Assembly: GCA_946478645.1 (NCBI GenBank)
Contig: CAMLCW010000002.1
Coordinates: forward strand, 1-41,588
Origin: an uncultured Variovorax sp.
Lineage (GTDB): Bacteria; Pseudomonadota; Gammaproteobacteria; Burkholderiales; Burkholderiaceae
Direction of reading: 5' to 3'
DNA: 41,588 bases
The position numbers were made by a program, and so were the translations under genes. The notes under the pieces are model-generated. The model saw only the letters and a list, made by a program, of their open reading frames with translations. It had not been told where the DNA came from and did no database searches. Of the stretch, positions 33,287 through 41,588 are shown piece by piece; positions within the stretch are counted from its first letter, which is position 1; every line of letters starts with the position of its first letter.

Positions 33287-33805
33287 ATGTTCGAAGTGCT
33301 CGTGTTTGTCTACGAAAACTACTGGCGCGGCGATGCCTGCCCCGAACCCGAACAGCTGGGGCGCAAGCTCAGCGCCCACGGCTTCGATCCCGAAGAGATC
33401 CACGATGCGCTGCAATGGCTCGACGGCCTGAGCCTGGCCACCCAGGGCCTTCAGATCGAGCGCGATGCGAACGACAGCCACAGCGCCACCGTCCGGTTGA
33501 GCGCCCCTGCTGAAGCCGCAATGCCGCAGTCGAGCGATGCGATGCGCGTCTACTCGCAGGCGGAGCAGGAGCACCTCGGTGCCGACTGCCTGGGCTTCAT
33601 CCGCTTTCTCGAGCTCTCGAACCTGCTGCCCTGCGGCCTGCGCGAGATCGTGGTCGAGCGCGCAATGGCCGCGCCCGGTGCGCCGGTGGCGCTCGACGAG
33701 CTCAAGATCATCGTGCTGATGGTGCACTGGAGCACGGGCATCGAGCCCGACGCGCTCGTGCTCGACGAACTCTGCGAGAGCCGCGAAGGCCGCACGGCAC
33801 ATTAG
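33287..33805 (+). CDS. smg: Smg protein (DUF494)
   Basis: A 172-residue protein of the Smg/DUF494 family: MFEVLVFVYENYWRGDACPE at the N-terminus, then LSAHGFDPEEIHDALQWLDGL, and the C-terminal EQEHLGADCLGFIRFLELSNLLPCGLREIVVERAMA (in outline) and LDELKIIVLMVHW. Smg is linked genetically to dprA in many proteobacteria, and its biochemical function is unresolved. It lies 64 bases after dprA. In many relatives topA follows smg, but here the opposite-strand DUF1631 gene comes next, so the usual order is broken. Identification by family is firm. Confidence 0.92.
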   Translation: MFEVLVFVYENYWRGDACPEPEQLGRKLSAHGFDPEEIHDALQWLDGLSLATQGLQIERDANDSHSATVRLSAPAEAAMPQSSDAMRVYSQAEQEHLGADCLGFIRFLELSNLLPCGLREIVVERAMAAPGAPVALDELKIIVLMVHWSTGIEPDALVLDELCESREGRTAH

Positions 33806-33828
33806 CTCGCCCCCAGTCTTCGCTCTGA

Positions 33829-36216
33829 CTAATTCAGAAGGCGTTCCGGATTCGCGTCGAGCTTCGCGAGCGCCTCGCGCGTGGCGCGCGCCGTGAGCGT
33901 CTCGTCCTCGGCGGGCACCAGCAGGCCCGCCTGCAGGTAGCTGGCGAGCCGGCCGGCCTGGATCAGGAAGCTGCGGCCGTCCGCCGAGGCGAACAGGTGC
34001 AGCTGCTTGCGCTCGCTGCGCCAGACGAACTGCACCTGGCTCACGCGGTCGTTGTGGTCGAGCATGAACCAGTTGCCCACCTCGAGCGCATGGGCCCACG
34101 CCAGCATGTCTTCGGAGGCGGCGCCGCCCGGCGTGTCGGCCACGACCTCGATCGAGGCCGCCTCCATGCCGAGCAGCAGTTCGATGCTGTTCGCGTCGAG
34201 CGGCAGGTTGGCGGCGCCTCCGTGGTCCTTCACGAAGTCCTCCAGATGCGCCAGGCGAGCGGCCATGGCCTCGATCTTGGCGGCGGGAATCACCTCGGTC
34301 TTCGACAGGAAGGCATCGGACAGCGTGGCGCCGATGGCCCTGATGTGGGTTTCCTGCGGCTCGTCGATGATGCCGAGCAAGGTCATGCCGAGCCGCAGGC
34401 GCTGCAGCAGCTGCGGCAGGTCCTGGATCACGCGCGCGCGGTCGGCGCGGTTGGGCTTGGCGCTCGCGGCCCACACCAGGTCGGAGGCCACGCGCTTGAG
34501 CATCACGGTCTGCTCGCCCTGGGCGCCGTAGCGCAGCGCGGCAATGGCAAGCACCTCGGCCCAGATCTTGAACAGGAACTCGCGGATGTCGTCGCGCACC
34601 GGCATGTCGTTGAGCATCTTGCGCAGCTCGATGGTGTACTGGATCGCCATCGTCTCCTTCTGCTCGACCTGCTGCGCCACGCTCATGACCCGCTGGGCGG
34701 TGTCGCTCTGCGTGAGATAGCGGTTCAGGAAGGCCACGAACTCGTCGAACACGAGCTTGAAGACGCGCTGGCCGGTCTCGGGATACTGCTCGATCACCTG
34801 CACCACGCGCTTGATTTCGCCCTCGAGCGCGCTGCCCGAGATGGCGGCGGCGTCGAAGCCCATCACGCAGGAACCCATGCGGTCGATCAGCATGCGCGCG
34901 GGGTGCTGCAGGCTGCCGAAGAACTCGGGCTCGGCGATCGCGACGCGCAGCACCGGCATCTGCAGCCGCGCAAACCACACGCGCGCCGAGAACGGAATGC
35001 GCTCCTCGGACAGGATGGCCTGGAACATCAGCGCGACGATCTCCACGGTGGCCTTGTCGGCCGTGGTGGGCGCCTTCTTCTTGAGCTCGCTGCTGCGCCG
35101 ACGCAGATCGACGGCGGTCTGCTGCAGGAGGGTGGCCTGGTGCTCCGCCGAGGCCGCCTGCATGTAGTGCGTGGCCGATGCGCGGTAGGCCGCCTCGGCC
35201 TCGGCCACCATGGCGGCAAAGGTCTGGTAGCCGGTGCGGGCGCTCACGCCATCGAGCGAGCCCGCTGCGCCGTGCGGAGCCCCGGCGTCAAGGCCCGTGG
35301 TCGTCGGCAGGGGGCGCGGGGCGGAAAGATCGGTGCCGATGCGCGCGGCCACGAAGCGCTTGAGGCTCAGCAGCGCGGTCTGGGCGCGCTGGCGGGCCGC
35401 GAGCAGCGGCGAGCCGCCGGTGGTCTGCGCGGGCGCCGACGGCGAGAAGACCCGTTGCTGCGCGGCCGGCGGGGAAGCGGGAGAACCGTTGCTCGGCGCG
35501 CCGGCGGAAGAAACCGGGCCGCTCGCGCTTCCCCCACCACTGCCGCCGCTGCCGCCACTGCCGGCACCGCCGGTGCGCCGCACGAAGCTCTTCAGGTCGA
35601 TTTCCGGCATCACGCCCTGCGCGATCAGGAAGGCGTTGGCATCCTCATAGGCCTTCACGACCAGCCCGACCAGGCGCTGCTGCACCGTGTCCTGCACGCG
35701 CGCCCAGAGCGCCCGGCTCAGCCCGGCGGCGAGCCACTGGTCCACCAGCAGCCTGGCGAGGGTCTCGGGCCGGAGCACGTCGTTGGCGTCGAGCTCGCCG
35801 GTGCCTTCGAGATGCTGGATGCGCAGCCGCAGGTCACTGAGTTCGAAGCTGGCGCGGTCGTGGATCACCTGCGCGAGGCGCGACGACAGGATGCTGCTCT
35901 CCATCGCATCGTCGCCCATGAGTTCGAGGCGCAGCTTCGGGGCCGAGGGCGCGGCCGTCGCGGCGGGCGCGCCGGCCGACTTGCGCCAGCCGGCCTGCGC
36001 GAGCGACACCCACTGCGAGGCTTGCGCCTGGAAGGCCAGCAGGTCGTCGCGGCGCTCCTGCATCAGGCGCGCGCTGCCGACTTCGAAAGACTGCTGGGTC
36101 AGGCGTTCCTGGATCGCCTGCGCCAGCGGCGCGATGACGCCGCCAGTGGCGAGCACGAAACGCTCACGCGTCTCACGCGCGAGCTGCATGGAAGTGTCGG
36201 ACCGCGCGATGCTCAT
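33829..36216 (-). CDS. DUF1631 family protein
   Basis: A 795-residue protein of DUF1631, a large, mostly helical family of unknown function found in beta- and gammaproteobacteria. Typical segments are FELSDLRLRIQHLEG, RPETLARLLVDQW, IPFSARVWFARLQMPVLRVAI, FFGSLQHPARMLIDRMG, VIEQYPETGQRVFKLVFDEF, and a C-terminal beta region (LEVGNWFMLDHNDRVSQVQFVWRS) resembling a PilZ-like or SH3-like module. A Gly/Ser/Pro-rich linker at about 215-270 separates the N-terminal from the central part. The ATG at 36216 is preferred over one 30 codons upstream that lies in a repeat. No enzymatic residues could be named. Confidence 0.85.
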   Translation of the reverse strand: MSIARSDTSMQLARETRERFVLATGGVIAPLAQAIQERLTQQSFEVGSARLMQERRDDLLAFQAQASQWVSLAQAGWRKSAGAPAATAAPSAPKLRLELMGDDAMESSILSSRLAQVIHDRASFELSDLRLRIQHLEGTGELDANDVLRPETLARLLVDQWLAAGLSRALWARVQDTVQQRLVGLVVKAYEDANAFLIAQGVMPEIDLKSFVRRTGGAGSGGSGGSGGGSASGPVSSAGAPSNGSPASPPAAQQRVFSPSAPAQTTGGSPLLAARQRAQTALLSLKRFVAARIGTDLSAPRPLPTTTGLDAGAPHGAAGSLDGVSARTGYQTFAAMVAEAEAAYRASATHYMQAASAEHQATLLQQTAVDLRRRSSELKKKAPTTADKATVEIVALMFQAILSEERIPFSARVWFARLQMPVLRVAIAEPEFFGSLQHPARMLIDRMGSCVMGFDAAAISGSALEGEIKRVVQVIEQYPETGQRVFKLVFDEFVAFLNRYLTQSDTAQRVMSVAQQVEQKETMAIQYTIELRKMLNDMPVRDDIREFLFKIWAEVLAIAALRYGAQGEQTVMLKRVASDLVWAASAKPNRADRARVIQDLPQLLQRLRLGMTLLGIIDEPQETHIRAIGATLSDAFLSKTEVIPAAKIEAMAARLAHLEDFVKDHGGAANLPLDANSIELLLGMEAASIEVVADTPGGAASEDMLAWAHALEVGNWFMLDHNDRVSQVQFVWRSERKQLHLFASADGRSFLIQAGRLASYLQAGLLVPAEDETLTARATREALAKLDANPERLLN

Positions 36217-36243
36217 TGAAGGGATCGGGAAGGCAGGAGGGCC

Positions 36244-36305
36244 TGGCGCTCGGGGCGCCAACAAGCGAGAGCTTGCATCGGGAAAGGCGGCAGCACAAGG
36301 GTGCA
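36244..36305. repeat. Second copy of the hipBA-type dispersed repeat
   Basis: TGGCGC/GCGCCA (36244-36260) forms one hairpin and CAAGC/GCTTG (36262-36266, 36271-36275) a second. Then follow CGGGAAAGGCGGCAGC (36279-36294) and AAGGGTGCA (36297-36305). The order and much of the sequence match 10059-10109 between hipB and hipA, in the same orientation. It lies between the secF stop and the DUF1631 start. Confidence 0.65.
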
Positions 36306-36346
36306 TCGCCTCCCCAGGCCCTTTGCTTCGGACGCGGGTCGGTGCC

Positions 36347-37306
36347 TCAGACCACCGCGCCGGCGTTCGGGTCGTCGTCCGGGCCGCCGTCGCGCTTGGG
36401 CGGCGTGCCCTTGATGAGGTCCTCGCGCTTGACGCCGAGCCACATCGCGATGGCCGCCGCCACGAAGGCCGACGAATAGATGCCGAAGCAGATGCCGATC
36501 GTCAGCGCCAGCGCGAAGTAGTGCAGCGTCGGGCCGCCGAAGAAGAACATCGAGAGCACCACGAGCTGCGTCGAGCCGTGCGTGATGATGGTGCGGCTGA
36601 TGGTCGAGGTGATCGCGTTGTCGATGATCTCGGTCGTGCTCATCTTGCGGTAGCGCCGGAAGTTCTCGCGCACCCGGTCGAAGATCACCACCGATTCGTT
36701 GACCGAATAGCCCAGCACGGCGAGCACCGCCGCGAGCACCGCGAGCGAGAACTCCCACTGGAAGAACGCGAAGAAGCCCAGGATGATCACCACGTCGTGC
36801 AGGTTGGCGAGCACGGTGGCCACGGCGAACTTCCATTCGAAGCGGATCGCCAGGTAGATCATGATGCCCACCACCACCATGCCCAGGGCCTTGAGGCCGT
36901 TGGTGGTGAGTTCGTCGCCGACCTGCGGGCCGACCACCTCGATGCCGCGCTGCGTGGCCGACGGATCGACCGACTTGAGCGCCTCCATGACCTGCGCGCT
37001 CTGCTGGTCGGAGCTCATGCCCTTCTGCGCGGGCAGGCGGATCTGTACGTCGCGCGAGGTGCCGTAGCTCTGCACCTGCACGTCGGGGTAGCCCAGCTTG
37101 GCGACGGCCTCGCGGACCTTGCCGATGTCGGCGGACTGCTGGTAGGCCACCTCCATCACCGTGCCGCCCGTGAACTCGACCGACAGGTGCAGCCCGCGGT
37201 GGAACAGGAAGAACACCGCCAGCGCGAAGGTGACGAACGAGATGATGTTCAGCACCAGCGCGTGGCGCATGAACGGGATGGTCTTGTGGATGCGGAAGAA
37301 TTCCAT
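36347..37306 (-). CDS. secF: Protein translocase subunit SecF
   Basis: A 319-residue inner-membrane protein that, with SecD, uses the proton gradient to aid the late steps of Sec export. Helix 1 (RHALVLNIISFVTFALAVFF) is followed by the periplasmic P4 domain (VEFTGGTVMEVAY) and then five helices with the conserved SVNESVVIFDRVREN. Here it reads GYSVNESVVIFDR where many relatives have GYSINDTVVVFDR. The C-terminal cytoplasmic tail is acidic (GGPDDDPNAGAVV). AAGGACA upstream is a ribosome-binding site, and secD ends 18 bases before. Order yajC-secD-secF is canonical. Confidence 0.96.
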   Translation of the reverse strand: MEFFRIHKTIPFMRHALVLNIISFVTFALAVFFLFHRGLHLSVEFTGGTVMEVAYQQSADIGKVREAVAKLGYPDVQVQSYGTSRDVQIRLPAQKGMSSDQQSAQVMEALKSVDPSATQRGIEVVGPQVGDELTTNGLKALGMVVVGIMIYLAIRFEWKFAVATVLANLHDVVIILGFFAFFQWEFSLAVLAAVLAVLGYSVNESVVIFDRVRENFRRYRKMSTTEIIDNAITSTISRTIITHGSTQLVVLSMFFFGGPTLHYFALALTIGICFGIYSSAFVAAAIAMWLGVKREDLIKGTPPKRDGGPDDDPNAGAVV

Positions 37307-37324
37307 GGCGCTTGTCCTTGACCT

Positions 37325-39208
37325 TTACTTGCCTTCGGCCACGGCGGTGCCGTCGGTCTTGGGGCGCCACACGGTGCCGATCGACACCGACTTGAGCTTC
37401 TTCTTCTGGCCGTACCAGAAGTTCACGAGGCCGCGCGAGAAGAACACAGCCGAGAACATCGAGGTGACGATGCCGATGCAGTGCACCACCGCGAAGCCGC
37501 GCACCGGCCCCGAGCCGAAGGCCAGCAGCGCGATGCCCGCGATCAGCGTGGTCACGTTCGAGTCGAGGATGGTGCCCCACGCGCGGTCGTAGCCGGCATG
37601 GATGGCGGCCTGCGGCGAGGCGCCGTTGCGCAGCTCTTCGCGGATGCGCTCGTTGATCAGCACGTTGGAGTCGATCGCCACGCCGATGGCCAGCGCCATG
37701 GCCGCGATGCCGGGCAGCGTGAGCGTGGCCTGCAGCATCGACAGGATGGCCACGAGCAGCAGCAGGTTGACGGCCAGCGCGATCGACGAGAACAGGCCGA
37801 ACAGTGCGTAGTACAGGCACATGAAGACCATGATCGCGATGAAGCCGTACATCACGCTCTTGAAGCCCTTCTCGATGTTGTCGGCACCCAGGCTCGGGCC
37901 GATCGTGCGCTCCTGGATGATCTCCATCGGCGCGGCCAGCGAGCCGGCGCGCAGCAGCAGCGCGAGGTCGTTGGCCTCGCTCACCGTCATCGAGCCCGAG
38001 ATCTGGAAGCGCGTGCCGAGCTCGCCGTTGATCGACGGGGCGGTGAGCACTTCGCCCTTGCCCTTCTCGAAGATCAGCATGGCCATGCGCTTCTTGTAGT
38101 TCTCGCGGCTCACGTCGCGCATGATCCGGCCGCCCTTGGCGTCCATCGTCAGGTCGACCTTGGGCTGCTGGGTCTGGGAGTCGAAGCCGGGCTGCGCGTC
38201 AGTGAGGTTTTCGCCGGTGACGAGCACCTGCTTCTTCACGATGACCGGGCGGCCGTCGCGCTCGAAGAACTTCTCGGAGCCGAACGGCACCGGTCCGCCG
38301 CTGAGTTCGGCGGCGCGGCCTTCGGCGCTTTCGTCCACCAGGCGCATCTCGAGCGTGGCGGTGCGGCCCAGGATGTCCTTGGCTTTGGCCGTGTCCTGCA
38401 CGCCGGGCAACTGCACGACGATGCGATCGAGGCCCTGCTGCTGGATCACCGGCTCGGCCACGCCGAGTTCGTTGATCCGGTTGTGCAGCGTGGTGATGTT
38501 CTGCTTGAGCGCCGCATCCTGCAGGCGGCGCGCCGCTTCGGGCTTGATGGTCGCGACCAGGCGCAGGTTGCCGCCTTCGTCGCTGTCGACCGCGGTGAGG
38601 TCCTGGAACTGGTCCTGGATCAGCCGCCGGGCCGCATCGCGCGCCGCGGCGTCGCGGAACGCAATCTCGATGGTCTGGCCGTTGCGGCTCACCGAGGTGC
38701 CGCGGATGCCCTTGTCGCGGAAGGTGGTGCGCAGGTCGCCCGCGAAGGATTCGGCCTTCTTGTCGATGGCGCCCTTCATGTCGACCTGCAGCAGGAAGTC
38801 GACGCCGCCGCGCAGGTCGAGGCCGAGGTACATCGGGAACGCATGCAGCGCCGTGAGCCAGGCCGGCGAGCGCGACACCAGGTTCAGCGCCACGATGTAG
38901 CCCGGGTCGGCCGGATCGGGCACCAGCGCGCGCTGCAGCGCATCGCGCGCCTTGAGCTGCTCGTCGGGCGTCGCGAAGCGCGCACGCAGCGAGCCGCCTT
39001 CGAGCGTGAGCAGGTCGGGCGCGAGCCCGGCCCTCTTCAGCGCCTCCTCGACCCGGCTCTGGGTGGCCGCGTCGACCTTGACGGTCGACTTGGCCGCGGA
39101 CACCTGCACGGCAGGCGCCTCGCCGAAGAAATTGGGCAGGGAGTAGATCAACCCCACCAGCAGCACGACCACGATGATCGCGTACTTCCAGACCGGATAT
39201 CGGTTCAT
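37325..39208 (-). CDS. secD: Protein translocase subunit SecD
   Basis: A 627-residue partner of SecF. Helix 1 is near the N-terminus (YAIIVVVLLVGLIYSLPNFF). The large periplasmic region includes LGLDLRGGVDFLLQVDM, the hallmark D-x-RGG segment, and ELGVAEPVIQQQGLDRIVVQLPGV, with a head subdomain at about 180-380. Five C-terminal helices follow SLGADNIEKGF, including IGVAIDSNVLINERIREEL, a conserved transmembrane motif carrying the proton-path Asp. The C-terminus is basic. No anomalies were seen. It lies downstream of yajC with a 90-base gap. Confidence 0.97.
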   Translation of the reverse strand: MNRYPVWKYAIIVVVLLVGLIYSLPNFFGEAPAVQVSAAKSTVKVDAATQSRVEEALKRAGLAPDLLTLEGGSLRARFATPDEQLKARDALQRALVPDPADPGYIVALNLVSRSPAWLTALHAFPMYLGLDLRGGVDFLLQVDMKGAIDKKAESFAGDLRTTFRDKGIRGTSVSRNGQTIEIAFRDAAARDAARRLIQDQFQDLTAVDSDEGGNLRLVATIKPEAARRLQDAALKQNITTLHNRINELGVAEPVIQQQGLDRIVVQLPGVQDTAKAKDILGRTATLEMRLVDESAEGRAAELSGGPVPFGSEKFFERDGRPVIVKKQVLVTGENLTDAQPGFDSQTQQPKVDLTMDAKGGRIMRDVSRENYKKRMAMLIFEKGKGEVLTAPSINGELGTRFQISGSMTVSEANDLALLLRAGSLAAPMEIIQERTIGPSLGADNIEKGFKSVMYGFIAIMVFMCLYYALFGLFSSIALAVNLLLLVAILSMLQATLTLPGIAAMALAIGVAIDSNVLINERIREELRNGASPQAAIHAGYDRAWGTILDSNVTTLIAGIALLAFGSGPVRGFAVVHCIGIVTSMFSAVFFSRGLVNFWYGQKKKLKSVSIGTVWRPKTDGTAVAEGK

Positions 39209-39298
39209 GAGAGAGCGCTTTTCAGAAACAGGACACGGCGTGACTTGAGGCCCCGCGCGCCGAAGCGCAAGGCCCGGGCACCAACTTGTGGTGGTGGA

Positions 39299-39634
39299 TT
39301 ACTGCTTGACCGCGCCCTTGGGCAGCACCTGCACCACGGCCGTGCGCTGGATCTTGATCTCGACGCCGTTGGCGACTTCGAGGCCCAGGTACTGGTCGCC
39401 GAGCGAGGTGATCTTGCCGAGCACGCCGCCGGCCGTGGCCACTTCGTCGCCCTTGGCGAGCGCCTCGATCATGGCGCGGGCTTCCTTCTGGCGCTTCATC
39501 TGCGGGCGGATCATGACGAAATACAGCACCACGAACATCAACACCAGCGGCAGCATGCTGCCCAGCGAAGACATCATGTCGCCGCCGCCGGATGCAGCGG
39601 GCGCGGTTTGGGCAAAAGCAGAGGAAATGAACAA
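39299..39634 (-). CDS. yajC: Preprotein translocase accessory subunit YajC
   Basis: A 111-residue single-span protein that joins the SecDF complex. A transmembrane helix (MLPLVLMFVVLYFVMIRPQM, residues about 28-47) is followed by KRQKEARAMIEALAKGDEVATAGGVLGKI, the conserved YajC core given here in two parts, and a short C-terminus ending LPKGAVKQ. Length and motif match the family. CTGGAGA lies about 9 bases before the ATG. In relatives tgt and queA commonly precede it; here a 263-base gap and the indolepyruvate oxidoreductase gene precede it. Confidence 0.95.
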   Translation of the reverse strand: MFISSAFAQTAPAASGGGDMMSSLGSMLPLVLMFVVLYFVMIRPQMKRQKEARAMIEALAKGDEVATAGGVLGKITSLGDQYLGLEVANGVEIKIQRTAVVQVLPKGAVKQ

Positions 39635-39697
39635 GGGAGTCTCCAGCAGAGAGATGTGTATTAGGAATGTCAGAAGCGCGGATCAGGTCCGCGGTTC

Positions 39698-39722
39698 CGC
39701 GGCCCCGAGAAAAAAGGCCGCG
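39698..39722. other. GC-rich hairpin in the yajC leader
   Basis: CGCGGCC (39698-39704) and GGCCGCG (39716-39722) flank an 11-base A-rich loop. CCGCGG motifs at 39689-39694 and 39697-39702 could compete for pairing. It lies upstream of yajC, and no known riboswitch is recognised. Confidence 0.4.
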
Positions 39723-39777
39723 TTCAGACGCCTGGAGCGGTGTTGCCGCGCTCAGCAGCGGGCATTGTATTCGTCGC

Positions 39778-39822
39778 AAAGGCCTGCGCCGCGCGCTTAT
39801 CCGGCGCGCGAGGCAGGCCTTT
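39778..39822 (-). terminator. Hairpin between the indolepyruvate oxidoreductase gene and yajC
   Basis: AAAGGCCTGC (39778-39787) pairs with GCAGGCCTTT (39813-39822), and the inner GCGCGC arms extend the stem. Read on the minus strand, it follows the upstream gene's stop (39898) by about 75 bases and would end that transcript. The T run is short (three T). Confidence 0.6.
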
Positions 39823-39897
39823 GGGGCCATTCGCTGCTAGCGATTCAGTAGCAGGAGGGTGCCGGATGGCCTTTGGCACTCCCCGGAATCGAGGCAA

Positions 39898-41588
39898 TCA
39901 GGCGGCCGCGCGCTGCCCCGACGGCTGCTGCTGCGGATCGCGCCAGCGCGCCATCAGCTCGCTCCAGCGGATGCGCGCCGCGGCGAGGCTGCGCTCCTTC
40001 ACGTGGCCGTAGCCGCGGATCTGCTCGGGCAGGCTGGCGATCTCGAGCGCGAGCGCATGGTTCTCGGCGCGCAGGCCGGCCAGCACTTCGTCGATGCTCG
40101 CGCGGTACTCACCGACCAGTGCGCGCTCGGTGCGGCGCTCCTCGGTACGGCCGAAGATGTCGAGCGGCGTGCCGCGCAGGCCCTTCAGGCGCGCGAGCAC
40201 CCTGAACGCCGGCAGCATCCAGGGGCCGAACTTCTGCTTCTGCAGCTGGCCCTTGGCATTCTTCTTCGCGATGATCGGCGGCGCGAGGTGGTAGTTGAGC
40301 TTGAAGTCCTTGCCCATCTCGCCCTCGAACATGCCCTCGACGCGGCCGAGGAAGCTGCGGTCGGTGTGCAGGCGCGCCACCTCGTACTCGTCCTTGTAGG
40401 CCATGAGCTTGAACAGCTGGCGCGCCACCGCCTCGGCCAGCGCGGTCTTGCCGAGCGCCGACTCGGCCTGCGCCACCTTGCCGACGAACTGCCGGTAGGC
40501 ATCGGCATAGGCGGCATTCTGGTAGCCGGTGAGGAACTCGACCCGGCGCGCGACCAAGCTGTCGAGCGTCTCGCGCTTCTTGAACTCGATGACCTGGCCC
40601 GGACGCACGCGCTTTTGCAGCGCGTCGGGGTTGGCCGCGGCCTGGCGTCCCCAGGCGAAGGCGGCCTTGTTGTTCTCGACCGCCACGGCGTTGAGCTCGA
40701 TCGCGCGCATCAGCGATTCGTGCGCGAGCGGGATCCAGCCCTTCTGCCAGGCATAGCCCAGCAGCATCGGGTTGGCGTAGAGGCTGTCGCCCATCAGCGT
40801 GGTCGCGGCGGCGTCGGCATCGAACGCGCCGAGCGCATCGGCGCCCACCACCTTCGCGATGTCGCCCGCGCAGTCGTCCTGCGGATTGACCCAGTTGGCG
40901 TTGCGCACGAAGGCCGCGGTCGGCGTGCCGTGCGCATTGAGCGCCACGTGCGTGCGGCCTTCGCGCATGCGCGCCAGGGTTTCGGGATTGACCGCCACCA
41001 GCGGGTCGGCCGCGAGGATCAGGTCGGCCGCGGCCGTGCCGACGCGCGTGGTGCGGATCGCCTCCTGCGATTCGCCGATCAGCGCGTGGCTCCAGGTGGC
41101 GCCACCCTTCTGCGCGAGGCCGGCAGCGTCCTGGGTGACGATGCCCTTGCCCTCGATGTGCGCCGCCATGCCGAGCAGCTGGCCGATGGTGATGACGCCC
41201 GTGCCACCGACGCCGGCCACGACGATGCCCCAGACCTGGCCGGGCGCCAGCGCGGGCACCGCGGGCTCGGCCAGCGGGCCGAGTTCGAGCGGCGATGCCG
41301 CCTTGTCCTTGGCCTTCTTCTTGAGCTGCCCGCCTTCGACCGTCACGAAGCTCGGGCAGAAGCCCTTGAGGCAGCTCATGTCCTTGTTGCAGGTGCTCTG
41401 GTTGATCGCGCGCTTGCGGCCGAATTCGGTCTCGAGCGGCTCGACCGACAGGCAGTTGCTCTGCACGCTGCAGTCGCCGCAGCCTTCGCAGACCAGCTCG
41501 TTGATGACCACGCGCTTGGCCGGATCGACGGCCGTGCCGCGCTTGCGGCGGCGGCGCTTCTCGGTGGCGCAGGTCTGGTCGTAGATGA
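39898..41588 (-). CDS. Indolepyruvate ferredoxin oxidoreductase, fused alpha/beta type, C-terminal part (truncated by window)
   Basis: The reading frame is open to the window edge; the 5' part lies beyond base 41588. The visible 562 or so residues start in the ferredoxin-type segment, IYDQTCATEKRRRR, then CEGCGDCSVQSNCLS with Fe-S cysteines and CLKGFCPSFV. A gamma-type domain follows (VAGVGGTGVITIGQLLGMA, QDAAGLAQKGGATWSHALIG). A long C-terminal helical region ends with LPEQIRGYGHVKERSLAAARIRW. Such fused proteins of about 1,180 residues oxidatively decarboxylate aryl or branched 2-oxo acids to acyl-CoA. Its direction is toward yajC, from which a hairpin separates it. Confidence 0.92.
   Translation of the reverse strand, partial: IYDQTCATEKRRRRKRGTAVDPAKRVVINELVCEGCGDCSVQSNCLSVEPLETEFGRKRAINQSTCNKDMSCLKGFCPSFVTVEGGQLKKKAKDKAASPLELGPLAEPAVPALAPGQVWGIVVAGVGGTGVITIGQLLGMAAHIEGKGIVTQDAAGLAQKGGATWSHALIGESQEAIRTTRVGTAAADLILAADPLVAVNPETLARMREGRTHVALNAHGTPTAAFVRNANWVNPQDDCAGDIAKVVGADALGAFDADAAATTLMGDSLYANPMLLGYAWQKGWIPLAHESLMRAIELNAVAVENNKAAFAWGRQAAANPDALQKRVRPGQVIEFKKRETLDSLVARRVEFLTGYQNAAYADAYRQFVGKVAQAESALGKTALAEAVARQLFKLMAYKDEYEVARLHTDRSFLGRVEGMFEGEMGKDFKLNYHLAPPIIAKKNAKGQLQKQKFGPWMLPAFRVLARLKGLRGTPLDIFGRTEERRTERALVGEYRASIDEVLAGLRAENHALALEIASLPEQIRGYGHVKERSLAAARIRWSELMARWRDPQQQPSGQRAAA

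Noticed and set aside
33997..36219. A 740-codon plus-strand frame opposite the DUF1631 gene
   Set aside because: No recognisable domain and low-complexity His/Arg/Gly content; the minus-strand DUF1631 reading has conserved segments.
39661..39730. A possible tRNA or structured RNA upstream of yajC
   Set aside because: No acceptor stem, anticodon arm or T-loop consensus could be assembled from the hairpins.

Overview
The window is a high-GC chromosomal stretch of a betaproteobacterium, most likely a Comamonadaceae member close to Variovorax. The taxon is inferred from GC-rich codon use, gene orders typical of Burkholderiales (tsaB-rimI-uracil-DNA glycosylase, purE-purK-sua5, yajC-secD-secF, def-fmt, dprA-smg), a Bug-type periplasmic binding protein, and an acdR-acdS pair with full-length ACC deaminase. 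No rRNA, tRNA, CRISPR array, transposase or phage gene was seen. Coding density is very high: the longest gene-free gap is about 263 bases (39635-39897).

Region by region. 1-2519 (minus): a DMT-family permease, tsaB, rimI and the start of a uracil-DNA glycosylase form a tight operon. 2623-5753 (plus): a PBP4-type D-Ala-D-Ala carboxypeptidase and a lipase-like lipoprotein, closed by a 120-bp imperfect palindrome. 5906-8645 (minus): purE-purK-tsaC with 4-nt overlaps. 8682-11961 (plus): a CnoX-like thioredoxin, a hipB-hipA module split by a repeat insertion, and a META-domain lipoprotein. 11980-20884: a minus-strand glycolysis and purine backbone (pgk, pyk, fba, DUF2254, purC). A plus-strand acdS with its divergent Lrp-type regulator acdR and an esterase-like lipoprotein sits between pyk and fba.

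20948-27475 is an accessory catabolic locus. A LysR regulator is transcribed divergently from a VOC-family protein, an alpha/beta hydrolase, an aromatic-ring flavin monooxygenase, a DUF2783 micro-protein, a metallo-beta-lactamase-fold protein with an altered metal motif, and a Bug solute-binding protein. The gene junctions overlap or nearly touch, and an inverted repeat lies in the LysR intergenic region. Its substrate cannot be read from sequence; this is the best candidate for an undescribed pathway. 27494-30546 (minus) is a coupled operon def - lipoprotein - fmt - azlC - azlD, joining N-terminal formyl processing to a branched-chain amino-acid exporter. 30706-33805 (plus) holds a LysM protein, dprA and smg. 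33829-39634 (minus) holds a DUF1631 protein, secF, secD and yajC. The window ends inside the 3' part of a fused indolepyruvate ferredoxin oxidoreductase gene.

Several short structured intergenic repeats occur (about 5.8, 10.1, 18.1, 31.95 and 36.3 kb). The copies at 10.1 and 36.3 kb are recognisably related. The copy in hipBA appears to have separated two genes that once overlapped and to have given hipA a new start and ribosome-binding site. Functions are assigned from motifs and family knowledge only; no database search was run.
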